DNA from: Sphagnum compactum
Taxonomy: Eukaryota > Bryophyta > Sphagnopsida > Sphagnales
Reading direction: 5' to 3'
Assembly (NCBI GenBank): GCA_965153455.1
Contig: OZ234500.1
Coordinates: 10,850,001-10,914,000 of the forward strand
DNA: 64,000 nt
This document shows positions 21,872-34,110 of the stretch, piece after piece. Numbering within the stretch: the first letter of the stretch is position 1; each line of letters begins with the position of its first letter. A program made the position numbers and the translations under genes. The notes under the pieces were generated by a model. That model was not told the origin of the DNA. It worked only from the letters and a program-made list of their open reading frames with translations, and did no database searches.

Positions 21872-24800
21872 ATGCTGACTGGTGAACGCAGGTATGCACA
21901 CTCAATCCAAGGATTCAGGTTTTTCCCTGATCTGTGTGGTCAGGTTCTTTTCAGAGATTGGTCAAACTCTGGTCTTTGACCCTTTGAATCAATCCTGTAA
22001 CTGTTGAGGTGGTCATGGCTTATCTTTTGGGTGTTGGAAACTAAGGAGAGTGTAGGAGGCAGCTAATTGATTGTGTGCATGTTACCTTGTATAGAGTAAT
22101 TGGTTAAGCAAGTTGCTTGGTTATATAGGTTAAGCACAAGGTGACTACCTCTGAAATCAGTGCTCAGTTGTATTTGGGAGTTTTCTGTGACACTTTGAGA
22201 TCATCTTTGGTGATTCATGGAAGTAAATTTGTGCAATTGACCAGGGGGATTTATTATGTGGGTGCAGAGGCGTGTCAACTCGACGGGGAATGACCGTCTT
22301 GGGCAAAATTCCTGCTGTACCCAAACCCATCAATTTACCAAGTCAGAGGTGTGTAGTCTGCAGTGGATGCCATTTCATAGTGCATTCTTTACATATTGCT
22401 CTTTCCTGTGGATATGGATCTGTTAATGTGTTTTTGACCAAAAGAGACTGTAATAGTATTGGTGCATTCATGGTGGTGTGACAGGTTGGAGAATCACGGT
22501 CTTGATCCTAATGTGGAAATTGTCCCCAGGTAAAGCACTCACATTTTCAGTTTGATTTCTGTTAGAGTTTATTCTAGACACAGAGTGCTCTGTAATATGT
22601 CAAGTTTTTCTATTTTTTGAGAGTACGCCTCCATGATCTAAGGAATTGTATCAGTTGCTTAAGACAGATTTTCCTTCCTTCATTCAAACTGTCTACATGT
22701 CTTAAAGTTGTAAAGGCAGGTGCTGTCTTCTTGTGGTGAAGAGGTATCATTGTGAGTCTTGTGTATCAGTTGTGCAACCATTTCTCCCTGTTTGTCCGGA
22801 GGATGGATATGAGAGGGGGGCCACTTGGTGCAGTCTACCTGGCATAGGACTAGCCAGAAGGAAACCCCTTGTCCATTTTCTGGGTTCCCCCCCTCAACTA
22901 TGCCATCTTGAGTGTTGTCCTCATATATCTGACCCACCATACAGGGGTAGTGTGAGTTGGGGATCAGCGGGGAGGTCACCACCAACTAGTACTGGTGCTT
23001 GGGGGACTGGTGCTTCAGCATCATCTCCACCCGTGAGCAACAGCACATGGGGAAGTAAGCAAGGGGGATTGACAACAGGCAGCAATGGTAGTGGGGGAGG
23101 AGGTGGAGCTTGGGGTGGTGCAGGGACTTTACCACGTCCCGCATCGGCTGGTAGTGGCACAAGACCCTCATCAGCAGGCAGCATCAGATTAGGTCAGCAA
23201 GAGCCTGACACATCCACAGCTAACAACAGCTCAAACCCTCCCTGGGGGCCACGACCTACATCAGGACCTGGTGTGCAAGTACAGACACAAGTGCAATCTC
23301 AGACTTCCTTTTCACGACCTCGCAGTGCAGATACCTCCTCACGAGCAGGTCCTTCCCTGTCTGGTTTTGGAGATCCCTCTGCTGGACCTGCTCCAGCAGT
23401 GGGTAGTCATGCAACAGGTGGCAGACTGGTATGCTCTACATGTTGTCCATATTTGTTGTTATTGGCATTGATCTTTTGTGAACTATTGGATTAGTTTCTT
23501 CTTTTTGAAAGCAGGACAAGTCTGCTTGATGATGTGGGCGTGTCATCTCTAGGAATTGTGTTGTGATGGATGAAAGCAATGTCAGAAGATTTCTCTGAGG
23601 AGGTGATTTCAATGATGGGTATGTTTTTGGATTGCAGGGGCAGGTAGATGAGCCTCACCAAGCATCACGATTCAAATTGACGAGGGTCGATTTTCCCACA
23701 CTTGGATCAGAGAAAAATCCTGACCTTCGTCCCCATCCCAGTGTGTCTTCATTCCTGCTTCCTTTGTTCTTTGTCGGATGCAAGCTGTGAATGTGTTTAG
23801 ATTCCTAGTCCTCCCTTGTTATCTGTTACTAATATTTGCCTTCCCATTTTTCCAGGTTTATTAGCTTATGCTTTTTTGGACTTGTGTTTTGTAGTCTCTT
23901 TGAGCACTGTGTGGTTGCTCATTTTTGCTGGTGTTGTTGTATGTGTGTAGACAGCTCTGCTGCAGAGAGGTTGGTGTCAGTGGAAGAGAAGGTTGTAGTT
24001 GCAGAAGAGAGGCCTCCACCCACTCCACCTGGCCCTCATGGTATGCTGAAGTCTGCATTTGTACACTGCTCATTAGGCCATGTTCTTGTTAGTGCATGTC
24101 ATTTGCCTGTCCATTTTTTGGAAACCATGACTGATTGTTCAATTTACAGATGATGGATCCCATACACCAACAGGAGGCTATGGAGGTCCAGAGAGAAGAA
24201 TGCCAGATGGTTGGCGGAGGGATGGTCCTCCTTTTGGTGGCCAACCAGCACTACCTGATGGGAATTGGCAAAGAGATGGTCCACCTCCTATGCCATCACA
24301 TGGAGGACAGGGCCTCCCATCTGACTCTTGGCGTCGCGAAGTGCCTCCATCTGGCAGTCCATTGGATGACAATTGGCGCAGAGGTGGAGCCCCACCAATT
24401 GGACAGTATGGTCCCACCCCAAGGGGACCTGGCGGGCCATCCCATTTTCCACATGATGGAGCTGGGTCTATGCATCAACCGCACTTCGGGCCTGGGTCTG
24501 CACCTTATGGACCAACTCGTCCTGGTCCAGGTGGATTTGGTCGACCTGGTGACATGTATGCCAACGGCCCTTTGATGCGACCTGGTGCACCAATGCGACC
24601 TAACAACATGTTTCCAGGCCCAGGTCCTTATGATGCATATTATGGACACCCAGGGTATACAAACATGGAGGACCAGCAAAGGATGATGTCAGGAATGGGG
24701 GGTCCCGGACCAGCTGGTCATGCTGGGTTTCCCTTTCATCATGGACCCTCTTTTGAAGCATACTACCCACGCGGGGGTATGTTGCAAGGGCCTCGGCACA

Positions 24801-27800
24801 TGCCACCCCACAACTACCGGAATGAAGGAGTTGGAGAAGGGTACAATGAAGGTCCAAGCCGTAGCAGAGGAATGAAAAGCGAGGGAGGACAAACTAAGGA
24901 TGGCAGGGGTGATAATGAAGTCAGTCGTGAGCGGATCCTTCCTAGTCAAGACACAGGTGAAAGCCACACCAGTGGTTCTAGGTTAGTTACTAATGCTGGA
25001 GGTGAAAATTACAGACATGCTCCACGACCATCTTCAGGTGGTCATCACCCAAGCCATCGGGATTGGGGAGCAGTTGCCAGTAATGACGAGCCAATGGATT
25101 TTTCAAAGCCAGTTTTTGAGGAGGAAGTATCGTCAGCATCCCCAAGGAAGCAGCAGTCTGCAGACATTGGGAAGATTGAAGCCAATGCTTTGGCAGATGG
25201 ACTCCCTCTCATTGACAGTTTGAGGAATTCAGCTGGTGGTTCAGAGAGCAGTCTATCTGGGGAGGTTCCAAAGGATGTGCCTGAAAATGTGGTGGGAGGT
25301 GTAGGTTTAGCAATCAAAACTGAAATTGTGCAAGTGCCAATGAACACAGGTGGTACTTCTGAAAGAGACAATGTTCCTGAGAAACCTGTTCAGCCTTTTC
25401 AAAAAGCTTTTAATGGTAGTGAGATGGAGCCAACCTTTCCCAAGGATTTGTCTCATTCACCTGTTGGTAAAGAGGTCATGCCTGCAGGTCGTGACCAAAG
25501 CAAACAGAGAGTTGGAAATTACTCAAGGGAGTTATCTGCTTCATCTGGAGCTTCCCCTTCCACAACGGCCACAGGTGTGCCAGTGGTGGCAGCTCCTAAA
25601 CCAGGCCAGCATCTCAGCAGTGCAACTTCTAAACCCAGCGTCCTTGGGACTGCACCACGCAGTGCCATAGCTGCAGGTGAAAAACCTCATGTGGAGACCT
25701 CTGACCTGGAGAAGCAGGCATCTTTTACCTCAACTCATGTTCCAGTCATTGACTCTAATGGGGAGCTGAATGCCACTAAGGTGCACATCTTGAAGCATGT
25801 TGCAGATGGTGGTCTGGAGAATTCTAACAGTGATACAGCATTGGTTGACACTCAGGCTTCGGACATATCTGTGGTTTCAATGACAACAGGGAATGATGCG
25901 AAGGTCAGTTTGCAACCAAAACTGAGAAATAGCTCCCATGATGGGGAGAAGGAGTGGAGGGCAAAAGTTGGACCAGCAGACACCAGCAATCAGCTTTCTT
26001 CATCTGCTGCAATGATCCAAGTGCCTCAACCAGCCCGTATTGCCACTTCATCAGTTTCAGCAGTAGCAGACCTTTCAGATACTGCAGCATCTGAATCTGA
26101 GACTGGTTTTACTTCTGATTATGATTATGAGGCACAGGTATGATGTTGTCTTCCTTATACAACCCTTGCATATGACAGGAATGTTAGCTGCAAGAGCCTG
26201 TTCCTGACATGGTTTTTCACTGCAAGTCAGACTTCCTTTGATATATGACAGTTGTTAACCCTACTGGAATGTGAACATGGTACTTTCAATTCACATGATA
26301 TTCCTTTCCTCTGGAACATTGTGTACTCATCTCCATTGTTAGGCTCATATGGAGTACTACCTGTCTAGGCTATTCAACGTGTATTGTTCCTGTTTTTGCA
26401 GCGAGCAAAGATGAAAGAGATTGCGGCACAACGAGCTAGGCAGCTGCAAAAGGAGGAGGAGGAAAGAATAAGGGAGCAGAAAGCAAAGGCCCGTGCAAAG
26501 CTTGAGGAACTGAATCGTCGATCCACAGTCACCCCAGTGGCACCTGTTGAAGAAGCCATAGTGGAACTGCAGAAGTTGTCGGATGACTCAGAGGATATGC
26601 TATCTGAGCCTGCAGTTGTGGCTCTTGAGGCAGGCCCTGCATTGGAAGCTGGCAGCAGCAGCAGTCAGCAGAGTGGACGTAATGAACATGGCAAGCATGA
26701 GCGGGATCGCAAGCTCCGGGATCGAAATGCCAAACCTGGGGATCAGAGGAAAAGAACAGATGCTTCCGTTAGCCAGCCTCCTCCATTGCTTCCCTCTCCA
26801 CATGTCCAGGCAGCACCTCTGTTGCCTTCACCAACTGTGGAGCCACCAGTGCAGTATCCTAAACCACACCAGCACTCCCAGCAAAGGGCTAAGGTGCAAC
26901 AGAAACATCCAGTGGCCAAGGTTGATCAGGCAGAGAGTGCTGCGCCCACACTTATCATTGACATCCCTACATTTGCAGATAATGGGGGTTGGGTCATTCA
27001 TACTCCTCCATCACAGGACTATGATGCAGCAGCTGCTGTCCCTTCAGTAATGACAATTAGTGATGGCCCTTCAGCTTCTCGGAAGAAGAAAAGTAATCGC
27101 AGTAGTAGGAATAGACAGAGGGTGGAGGGTCTAGCAAGTTCTGTGGATACCACACAGGTTGCAGAGCCTAATGTGACTCAAACCTTGGACGGATCATCTG
27201 GAAGTGACCTTCCTTCTGATTCAGCTCAGGCTGTGTCCCATGGTGGTAATAAGTTATCTCAGGAACCAGTGAAAGACACATTTCATGTAGAGGAAGCTAT
27301 TTTTAACCTGTCACTGAGTGATGTTTCCACAGGAGATGGTGTACCTGTCACAGCAAATGGTGATTCATTTGGAAAAAGGGTGCAACGCAAGCCTCAGGGA
27401 GCAAGACATGCAGCAAGGGTAGATCGGTTATCGCAAGATGTTAGAGTGACAGATAAGCCACATGCCAATGACAGCATGGTCTGGGCTCCTGTTCGTTCTC
27501 CAGTACTTGCTGAAGTTAGCAAATTGGAAGTTGTGGATGACCACAGCAGTGAGCAAAAGGAAGAATCCAGTAAACAGCAACGAGGACGCTCAAAGAGGGC
27601 AGAACTGGAGCGTTACACTCCAAAGTCTGTCAAACAGCAGCATGAGGCACTGCAACAATCTTCAAGTCCACCACAAAGGGCACCAATCTTGGACATTCCA
27701 GTGCAACCTGCCCCCAGTGTGGTTGCAACAGAGGTGCAACCAATTCTTGCAACAAAAGATGTGAAGATGGTTAATGAATCAAAGCACGCTGAGTCAGTGA

Positions 27801-28945
27801 GTAAGCTTGGGCGTGGTCATGGGTCATGGCGTCAGAGAGGATCCAGTCACCAGGATCGGAAGGGGGGGAGTGGTAAGGAATCATTATCTGCTCCACATTT
27901 TAGTGCACCTTCTCAGGTGCAAGCTGCACATGATCCACGGCCCTCGGAGCAAAAGATAAAGGGAGTACAACCTCCATTGGGACATAGTGATCCCTCTTCT
28001 GAGCACATAGTTGCCACACCTGAGCCTGTCCCTTCTGTCTCAGCTGCAGTACAGAGACCGGAGAAGGAGCAACAGGCACCAGTCTTGCCATACCAGCCAC
28101 CCCGTCCTGGATCTGCACCTGGTCATCGAGGACATGGAAATTGGAACACAGAGAGCAAGGGCCATCAGGAGAGAGTGCCACCTCCTGCTCGTTCTGGTGG
28201 TACCTCATCCGATAGAGCACCTTTGATTGGCAGTGCAGGTTCCCAGCATCATCCTCGAGGAGGTGGTGGTCACCATCCCCGGCAACAAACACAAGACCGA
28301 GAACTTCAGATGCATGCAAGCCCAATTGTACAGGTTGAAAAACCAGTGGTTTCAGCAGGCAAAACCATCATGCAACTCACATTGAATGAGCATGAGCAGC
28401 AGGAGCAGCACCAGCCCAGGCCTGCCAAGCACTTCTCTGCTGATGGTGGAGAGAGTGGTGGTCAGCGAGGCCGGTCTCGCCAAGAGCAAACAGCTAGACC
28501 TTTAACTGCCCCACAGCAGGGTCAGCGGGGACAGACACACTGGCAGCAAACAGGGAACCAGGAGGCATATCATTCCCAACCACATCTTACAGAAAGGAAC
28601 CAGCAAGTCTCATCTCACCATCCTAGGCAGGATGCACCTAAGCAAGTCAATGACTCAGTGAAACTCCAAACTGGAGGGCAACAGCAGAACAAGGCACATC
28701 ATCAACCTCTTGCACCTTTTGCAGTAGCCAAGACAGAGGGTGGGCCATGGGATGGAGAACATGGCATGAGTTCACCCGCAGCACGGGGCCGAGATAATGG
28801 GCATGTACGCCGTGGCCGCTTTGGTGGCAGTCGCTCCAGTGCACGAACTGGAGAAATGGATCAGCGACGAGAGCAGCCCATCCCAAAGCAGCGACTGGTG
28901 ATTGATGCAACAGGTGGAGCACTGCCTAGTCAAGTTGGAGGCTAG
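21872..28945 (+). CDS. MOS1: MOS1-like protein (MODIFIER OF SNC1, BAT2 N-terminal domain)
   Basis: Eight coding exons: 21872-21891, 22268-22348, 22485-22529, 22945-23428, 23638-23740, 23951-24040, 24150-26137 and 26402-28945. All have GT-AG borders and consistent phases, giving about 1784 residues, longer than Arabidopsis MOS1 (about 1,400). The N-terminus MLTGERRGVSTRRGMTVLGK leads into PKPINLPSQRLENHGLDPN, the BAT2_N hallmark, then VPRGSVSWGS, a Ser/Gly/Pro-rich stretch, and DFPTLGSEKNPD (about residues 228-239). Exon 7 has imperfect WRRDGPP repeats (about 294-355) and a Gly/Pro-rich region. Exon 8 opens with a charged coiled-coil (RAKMKEIAAQRARQLQKEEE, about 938-980), followed by a long disordered Gln/Pro/His-rich tail and a late Arg/Gly patch (RRGRFGGSR). 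Arabidopsis MOS1 is nuclear and modulates expression of the immune receptor SNC1 and the flowering gene FLM; a like role here is inferred. An in-frame TGA just upstream supports the start. Confidence 0.9.
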
Positions 28946-30190
28946 GTCTATGTACGTTCCTAACCTAAGTTATATTATGACTTGAGGATAGATTCTTTTT
29001 GTGAGATCTCATGGAAAACCATGCAATTCTAGAGATAAAGCCCAAATCTGGCAGGGTTCTGAGTTTTGAGTTCACATGCACTCCTGAGGGAAATCTTTGT
29101 TGTTATGTGAATGACTTGCAAGTTTGTGTGGAGTCCTAGCGCAATGCAGCGGCAGGTGAGATGCATGCTGTCAATTCCTGTGAAAGTGGTTTCCACCTGT
29201 TGGATCTCTCTTGCAGCATGGAGACTGATTGGATATTGACCTCTTTCAAAATTGTTTCACCCCAGCATCATGTAATAGGATGTGGGTATGTTGGAGGGGG
29301 AATGCAGGAGCATTGAGATTTGCTAGCAAAGGCATGCTTGATGAGGACTGTGAGGCAGCTGCGTATGTGGCGATAGTCTTCCATGGGTTTTCCATTGAGT
29401 CACATTGGTTAAATCTCACTGCAAGCCAGCTCTTGGCCGAGAATTTGGAAAGCCACTAAGGTTGCAGGGAGGGGGCATTGTGACCTAAAACTTAGGCCCT
29501 ATGCTTGATGAGGGTGGACTAGAGAATAGGGCAGTGCTTGATGCGTGTGTCGCTTGGGCTGTTTGTTATGTCAGATTGAAGAACTCTGTGATCAGGAACT
29601 TGTGTTCACCTGTTTAATGGTACATGCACCATCAACATTTGTGTGGAAATAATTTCCCATGGAAAATCTGGGCTTTGGTGTTTCACTCTGGTGAGCACTA
29701 CTATTGTCTTACGACAGCAGACCTTGCCATCTGATGCTATGGACCTTGGGTCTTCAGCAACACAAAACCTATCTCGCATTTTGCGCAACTGTTGCATTCA
29801 AGTGTTTTTTCTCCAAGTCAACTTTTGCTAGCAATTTGGGCCAGAAAACCTTCTTTCACGTCTTTAGAATCACAGGCTACTACAAACTTGCTTTTCACAT
29901 GAACAAGCAGGCAGTGATGGGTAACCACCTATCTCCCAACATGATATCCTTGAATGGTGGTCATTTATCCTTCTGTAGTAAAGCTAGAATTTTGTTTTGA
30001 TGATTGTGCTTTAAGGGAGAGGTCATTAACCCTTTTGCTTGGGTGATTTGAGAGTGAGATTATGGTTTAATGATTTGAGGCTGTGGAATAGAGGAATAGA
30101 CGCACCATTTCATGCTTTTTGCAGGGTATTTTTCTGGTTTGATAATTGAGACCTTGAAGAGATGCAGTTTCACTTGTGATCAAGGCCACA
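28946..30190 (+). other. 3' UTR and downstream region of the MOS1-like gene
   Basis: No second gene is recognised. GC content stays moderate to about 29800, so a long 3' UTR is likely. Short open frames here (for example 29229-29459) resemble no family and sit in what should be transcribed non-coding sequence. Confidence 0.5.
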
Positions 30191-30195
30191 AAGAT

Positions 30196-30410
30196 GCAAC
30201 TGTATTTGTGTTTGAAGCCCATGAAGAGATCACAATTGCAGTGTAATTATGAGCAATCTTAAGAGGTTACTGTAGGATTGCATGTGTTTCAGTCTCATGA
30301 AGTGATCACAATTGCAGTGTGATAATGAGCAATCTTAAGAGGCTACAGTACAATTGCATTTGTGTTTGAAAGCACATGAAGAGATCACAATTGCAGTGTG
30401 ATATCAGTAA
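30196..30410 (+). repeat. ~77-bp tandem repeat, about 2.5 copies
   Basis: CATGAAGAGATCACAATTGC or a one-base variant begins at 30220, 30296 and 30374. The units share GAGCAATCTTAAGAGG and GATTGCAT/AATTGCAT words. Period 76-78 bp. Confidence 0.75.
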
Positions 30411-31452
30411 AGCCTGTATGAGGCTTGCGCTTGTTCAACCTAAGATGTAATGGTGTGTTTTGTTTGTTGTATTTTGTTCGTTGTACTCTCCCCCCTCAGC
30501 AGAGACACAAACTTCTATTGCTTTTGAAGTTATTACTGTGGGAAAATGTCCAGTTTTGAGCATTTTTTCAAAAAATCTTTGAGGAGATTTAAAAAACATG
30601 AGCATCTATTAGGCTAGTTTACTATAGGCAATAGTCAATTAGCCTTTCCAACATCAAAATTCAGTGTTGATGTTTGCGCCTCCTCCACCTGTAAACAATA
30701 AATATCTGCAAATTACATTGAGTGAGCACTTATATGTCACAAGTGAGACACCATTGTGGCTGGCCAATCCATAGGACTCAATGTTTGGCCAGTTACTTTC
30801 TTGTGTAGGGTCCTTTGAAACCTTAGCCATCCAAGCACAAGTTTACTAAAAGCAAACCCTCTCATCCAAAATTTGGAGTATATATCCAAAATTTGAGTTA
30901 CCAGCCATGTTAGTGCTCCTGCTAAAGATATTCTTGGCAAGAAAATGATTTCTTTCGATTGAATGATCATAATGATTTGCCCATGTGGTGATGATATTGG
31001 AATACTCTTGCACATTATTTTATATTTCATGTTTGTGGATGAGAGGGAAATGCCAACTTGCATCTTTCTACAAATGTGTGATTTCTCATGCTCCCCATTT
31101 TTTCACCTTTCAAAAAACTAGTTGGGTCTCTAAAAAACTCCTTTTCATCTGGGCAGCCAAAGTGAAATTATTCCTGTTTAGCGCAACCTTTCTGCCATTT
31201 ATTAACAGCATAAGGCAAACATCAAAGCCCTATTCTTATTGGCGATTTTTTGTTTTCTCAGAAATGCAATCTCAAACATAGTTAACTTGAATAACCAAGT
31301 TATTATTGCTCTAGGGCTTTTTGTTGGCGAAGAGTTCTAATACAAAGTTGGTGATCAAGTTCTATTGATGTTTGGATGGACATCTTGATTGGATTTCAAT
31401 GGTGAAGAGTCCTAGTACAAAATTTGTGATCAAGTTCTCTTTTTTCCCCCCT
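30411..31452. other. Gene-free stretch
   Basis: No gene seen. At about 30965-30985 ATCATAATGATTTGCCCA resembles an internal word of the GAGCATCTCC MITEs (40170 and 45570), so a worn relative may lie here, but no ends were found. Confidence 0.35.
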
Positions 31453-31482
31453 TGATACCCAGCGGATAACCACTGGGTATCA
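31453..31482. repeat. Short perfect hairpin of a recurrent family
   Basis: TGATACCCAG (31453-31462) pairs perfectly with CTGGGTATCA (31473-31482) over a 10-base loop. CAGGCATTTC follows at about 31540. Same family as the hairpins near 1145, 9907 and 47840. Confidence 0.5.
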
Positions 31483-32127
31483 CTGTAAAACATTAGAAAA
31501 GAAGGTGGGTGTTTCAGAAAATGTAACTCCCACTCCTGCAGGCATTTCATTTTTTGAAACACAGAAGATAGCGTTTAGCTTTTCAAGATGCCCACTCTTT
31601 GCAGACAAGAAGTTATGGTGAGGAACATGCCCTCCAACTACATTACTTAACTGTGTTATTGTGAACACGGGAAGACATTTAGTAGGTTAAACAGATGCAT
31701 TTAGTAAGGAAGACATTTGAATGCAGAAGCACTTAAGTTCCAACTTCTCTCTCATATGAATTGAATTTCATACCAAGATTACCTTCCAAAGAACACAAGA
31801 CTTTGTAGCAGACCAACAAGCTCTAAACCTGTTGATTATCATGAATTGCCTCTTACTACCCTAATGCCATGAAGATCCGGTTTCTGATCAACTGGCAGCA
31901 ATGTATGATTGATTATGCGGCCTGTCTTCTCTTGCTCAATTGGACCCCGAAGATCTTCAAACCTGAAATTTGCAGAGCAAAAATGATGGCCTCAAAGGTG
32001 ATTGATATTGCAAAAACAGTAAATTGGCTGTTGATGATGTTTTTTTTGCTTACTTCAAATCAAACTCTGGAGTTGGAGGAGGAGGATGATTTGCATCAAA
32101 GCTCAATAGCTTCTTGCTTTAAATCGT

Positions 32128-32343
32128 TTGATTGTTGATACAGTTATGTCTAGAAGCAATCACATGGAACCAAACAAGATAACCCTAGTTGGATGGGTAG
32201 ATCATGCCTTAGAGCAATCACTCACAAAACAAAACATCAAGATTGGGTTTAGGACTATAGGTATATGGCCTTTGAACCCAAAGGCAATGGATAACAAAAT
32301 TAGACCATCAAAGGTTTACACTATAGCAAACATGAGCATGTAG
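32128..32343 (+). pseudogene. Fragment of a pogo/DDE-type transposase (C-terminal part)
   Basis: A 71-codon open stretch reads TLVGWVDHALEQSLTKQNIK then IGFRTIGIWPLNPKAMD and RPSKVY. The pattern GFRxTGIWPLNPKAM is typical of the region just after the catalytic domain in plant pogo/jerky-like (DDE_1) transposases. The DDE catalytic part is not recognisable upstream (the open frame at 31869-32138 reads unlike it), so this is a broken relic. Assignment rests on remembered family patterns. Confidence 0.45.
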
Positions 32344-33439
32344 GGAATGAAAAAAATTACACAACAAAGGAGGAAGTTGAGAATAATCCTGAATGGGGGC
32401 AAAAATTTGTGGTTGCAGAATTTCTCCATAAAATTGAAACAAATTAACATCCAACATCTAAAGATCTACCTATCTACAAGTCACAAAATGACAAGCACTA
32501 CTATGTAAATATGCCCCATAGCCCTATAGTGATAAACCAGCAGTCAACATAATTGATGTTGTAAACCTAGATGAGGGTAGTTTTGAAAATACTCAGGAGT
32601 TGTTACAGGAAACTTAGCTATTTCCAAATGTGACCCAAGAATCTATGAGGGTGCATAACCTATTGTCATTACTTTACTTACCCACGAGACACACCAAGGG
32701 AAAAAAACCATTAACTGACTATTTTCACTCACATGTTGTGGTTAGTTTTGAATACTTAGAATGATAAGGAAAAAAATAATGGAAAAAGCAATTGCAGAAG
32801 AAATCAAAATATGCAAAAAAAAAAGGAGAAGGAAGATAGACGAGTCAAACAAATAGCAGAATTGGGTTTTACAGTAAAATGAATAGCTCAAAAATTTGTT
32901 AAGAAACATGTTAGAACACAATTCACTATAACTTGGACTCCATTAACTGTTGCTGAAATGCATGACCGCTTTCACCATGATTTTTGAACAGGTTTTTGAA
33001 CAAATCCACACAAATACATGGGGGTGAATTTGGTATACTAAGCAGCAAGATTATTACCTTCCAATGACTGAAAGACAAGGAAATAATTGGCTAACAACTC
33101 AAGGAAAGGTAGTGCAATTGAACAAATAGATGAAAGAAATGTAGCAACTAAACAACAAATGAAATAAGGTAGCAATGGAGGAATAGCTGAACAGTAGTTA
33201 AGAAAAATGTAGCAACTAAACATTAAACGAAAAAAATATATCAACAGAACAACAAATGAGAAAAAAGGTCGCAATAAAAATAGAAAACCATGAACAATAG
33301 CTAAAAAATGGGAAAGGACCAAGAAGAGGTTGATGAGAAAAGGAAGGTTGAAAATAATCAACAAGTCTAGGTCTAGAGGAAAAAGGGGGCATCAATTGTA
33401 ATAGCTAAGATTGCTGAAAGAAAAAAAAAAACAACAAAA

Positions 33440-34110
33440 AAACTCAGAGCTCAAAGATAGTTGAAAGAGGAGAGAGGGGAGGGTGGATCATCATCACTAG
33501 CAACAAGAAAGCTCAAAGCTCAAAGGTTTAAAAAAGCTAAAAGAGGAGGGGGGTGGATTGCCATCGCTAGTAGCAAGAAAGTTCAAAGCTTTGAACTTTG
33601 AAAAAGTTGAGAGAAAAGAGAAGGGGCGTCGATCGCAATTGCCAACATCAAGAAAGTTTCAAAATTCTAAGCTTTGAAATAGTTGAAAAAGGAGAGAAAG
33701 TGCACCAATCGCCATCACCAGCAACAAGAAAGTTTTGAACTCAAAGCTCAAAAACAGTTGAGAGAGGAGAGAGACACGTTGATCACCATCACCAACAACC
33801 ACGATAGATTAAAAAAAGAGCAAGTAGAAAGTGAGGAGAAAGTTGAAAAAACTAGCATCGATCACCATTGCTAATAAATGCGAAAAATAAAAGAGAGAAG
33901 AAAGAGTTTAAAGAACTAACATCAATCACCATCACCAGCATGTGCGAGGGATGAAAGAAAGAGCAACAAGAGAGAGAGGAAAGATGAGAGAGTTGAGAGA
34001 GACTAGAAAGGGGATGTGATTGCCATTGCCAACAATTATGAAAGCTTCGACAAAAAGAGAGTTTTGAGAAAAAGGCATCAATCACAAAAAGAAAAGGCAT
34101 CAATCGTACA
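33440..34110 (+). repeat. Degenerate GA-rich minisatellite
   Basis: Repeated units of roughly 80-95 bp contain AGTTGAGAGAGGAGAGAG, then ATCACCATCACCAACAAC, then AAGAAAGTTCAAAGCTC. At least seven units are recognisable and worn. Milder repeats with GTAGCAACTAAACAAC precede it at about 33120-33260. Open frames across it are by-products of the purine bias. Confidence 0.6.

Noticed and set aside
22733-22944. Upstream extension of the exon 4 open frame of the MOS1-like gene
   Set aside because: A good acceptor (ATACAG ending at 22944) and the phase of exon 3 show this part is intron.
24296-24967. Minus-strand open frames opposite exon 7 of the MOS1-like gene
   Set aside because: Shadows of a long GC-richer exon; no motif and no start or splice logic.
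31869-32138. Open frame read as the catalytic part of the pogo-like transposase
   Set aside because: No DDE-type residues or motifs are visible; only the following 71-codon frame fits the family.
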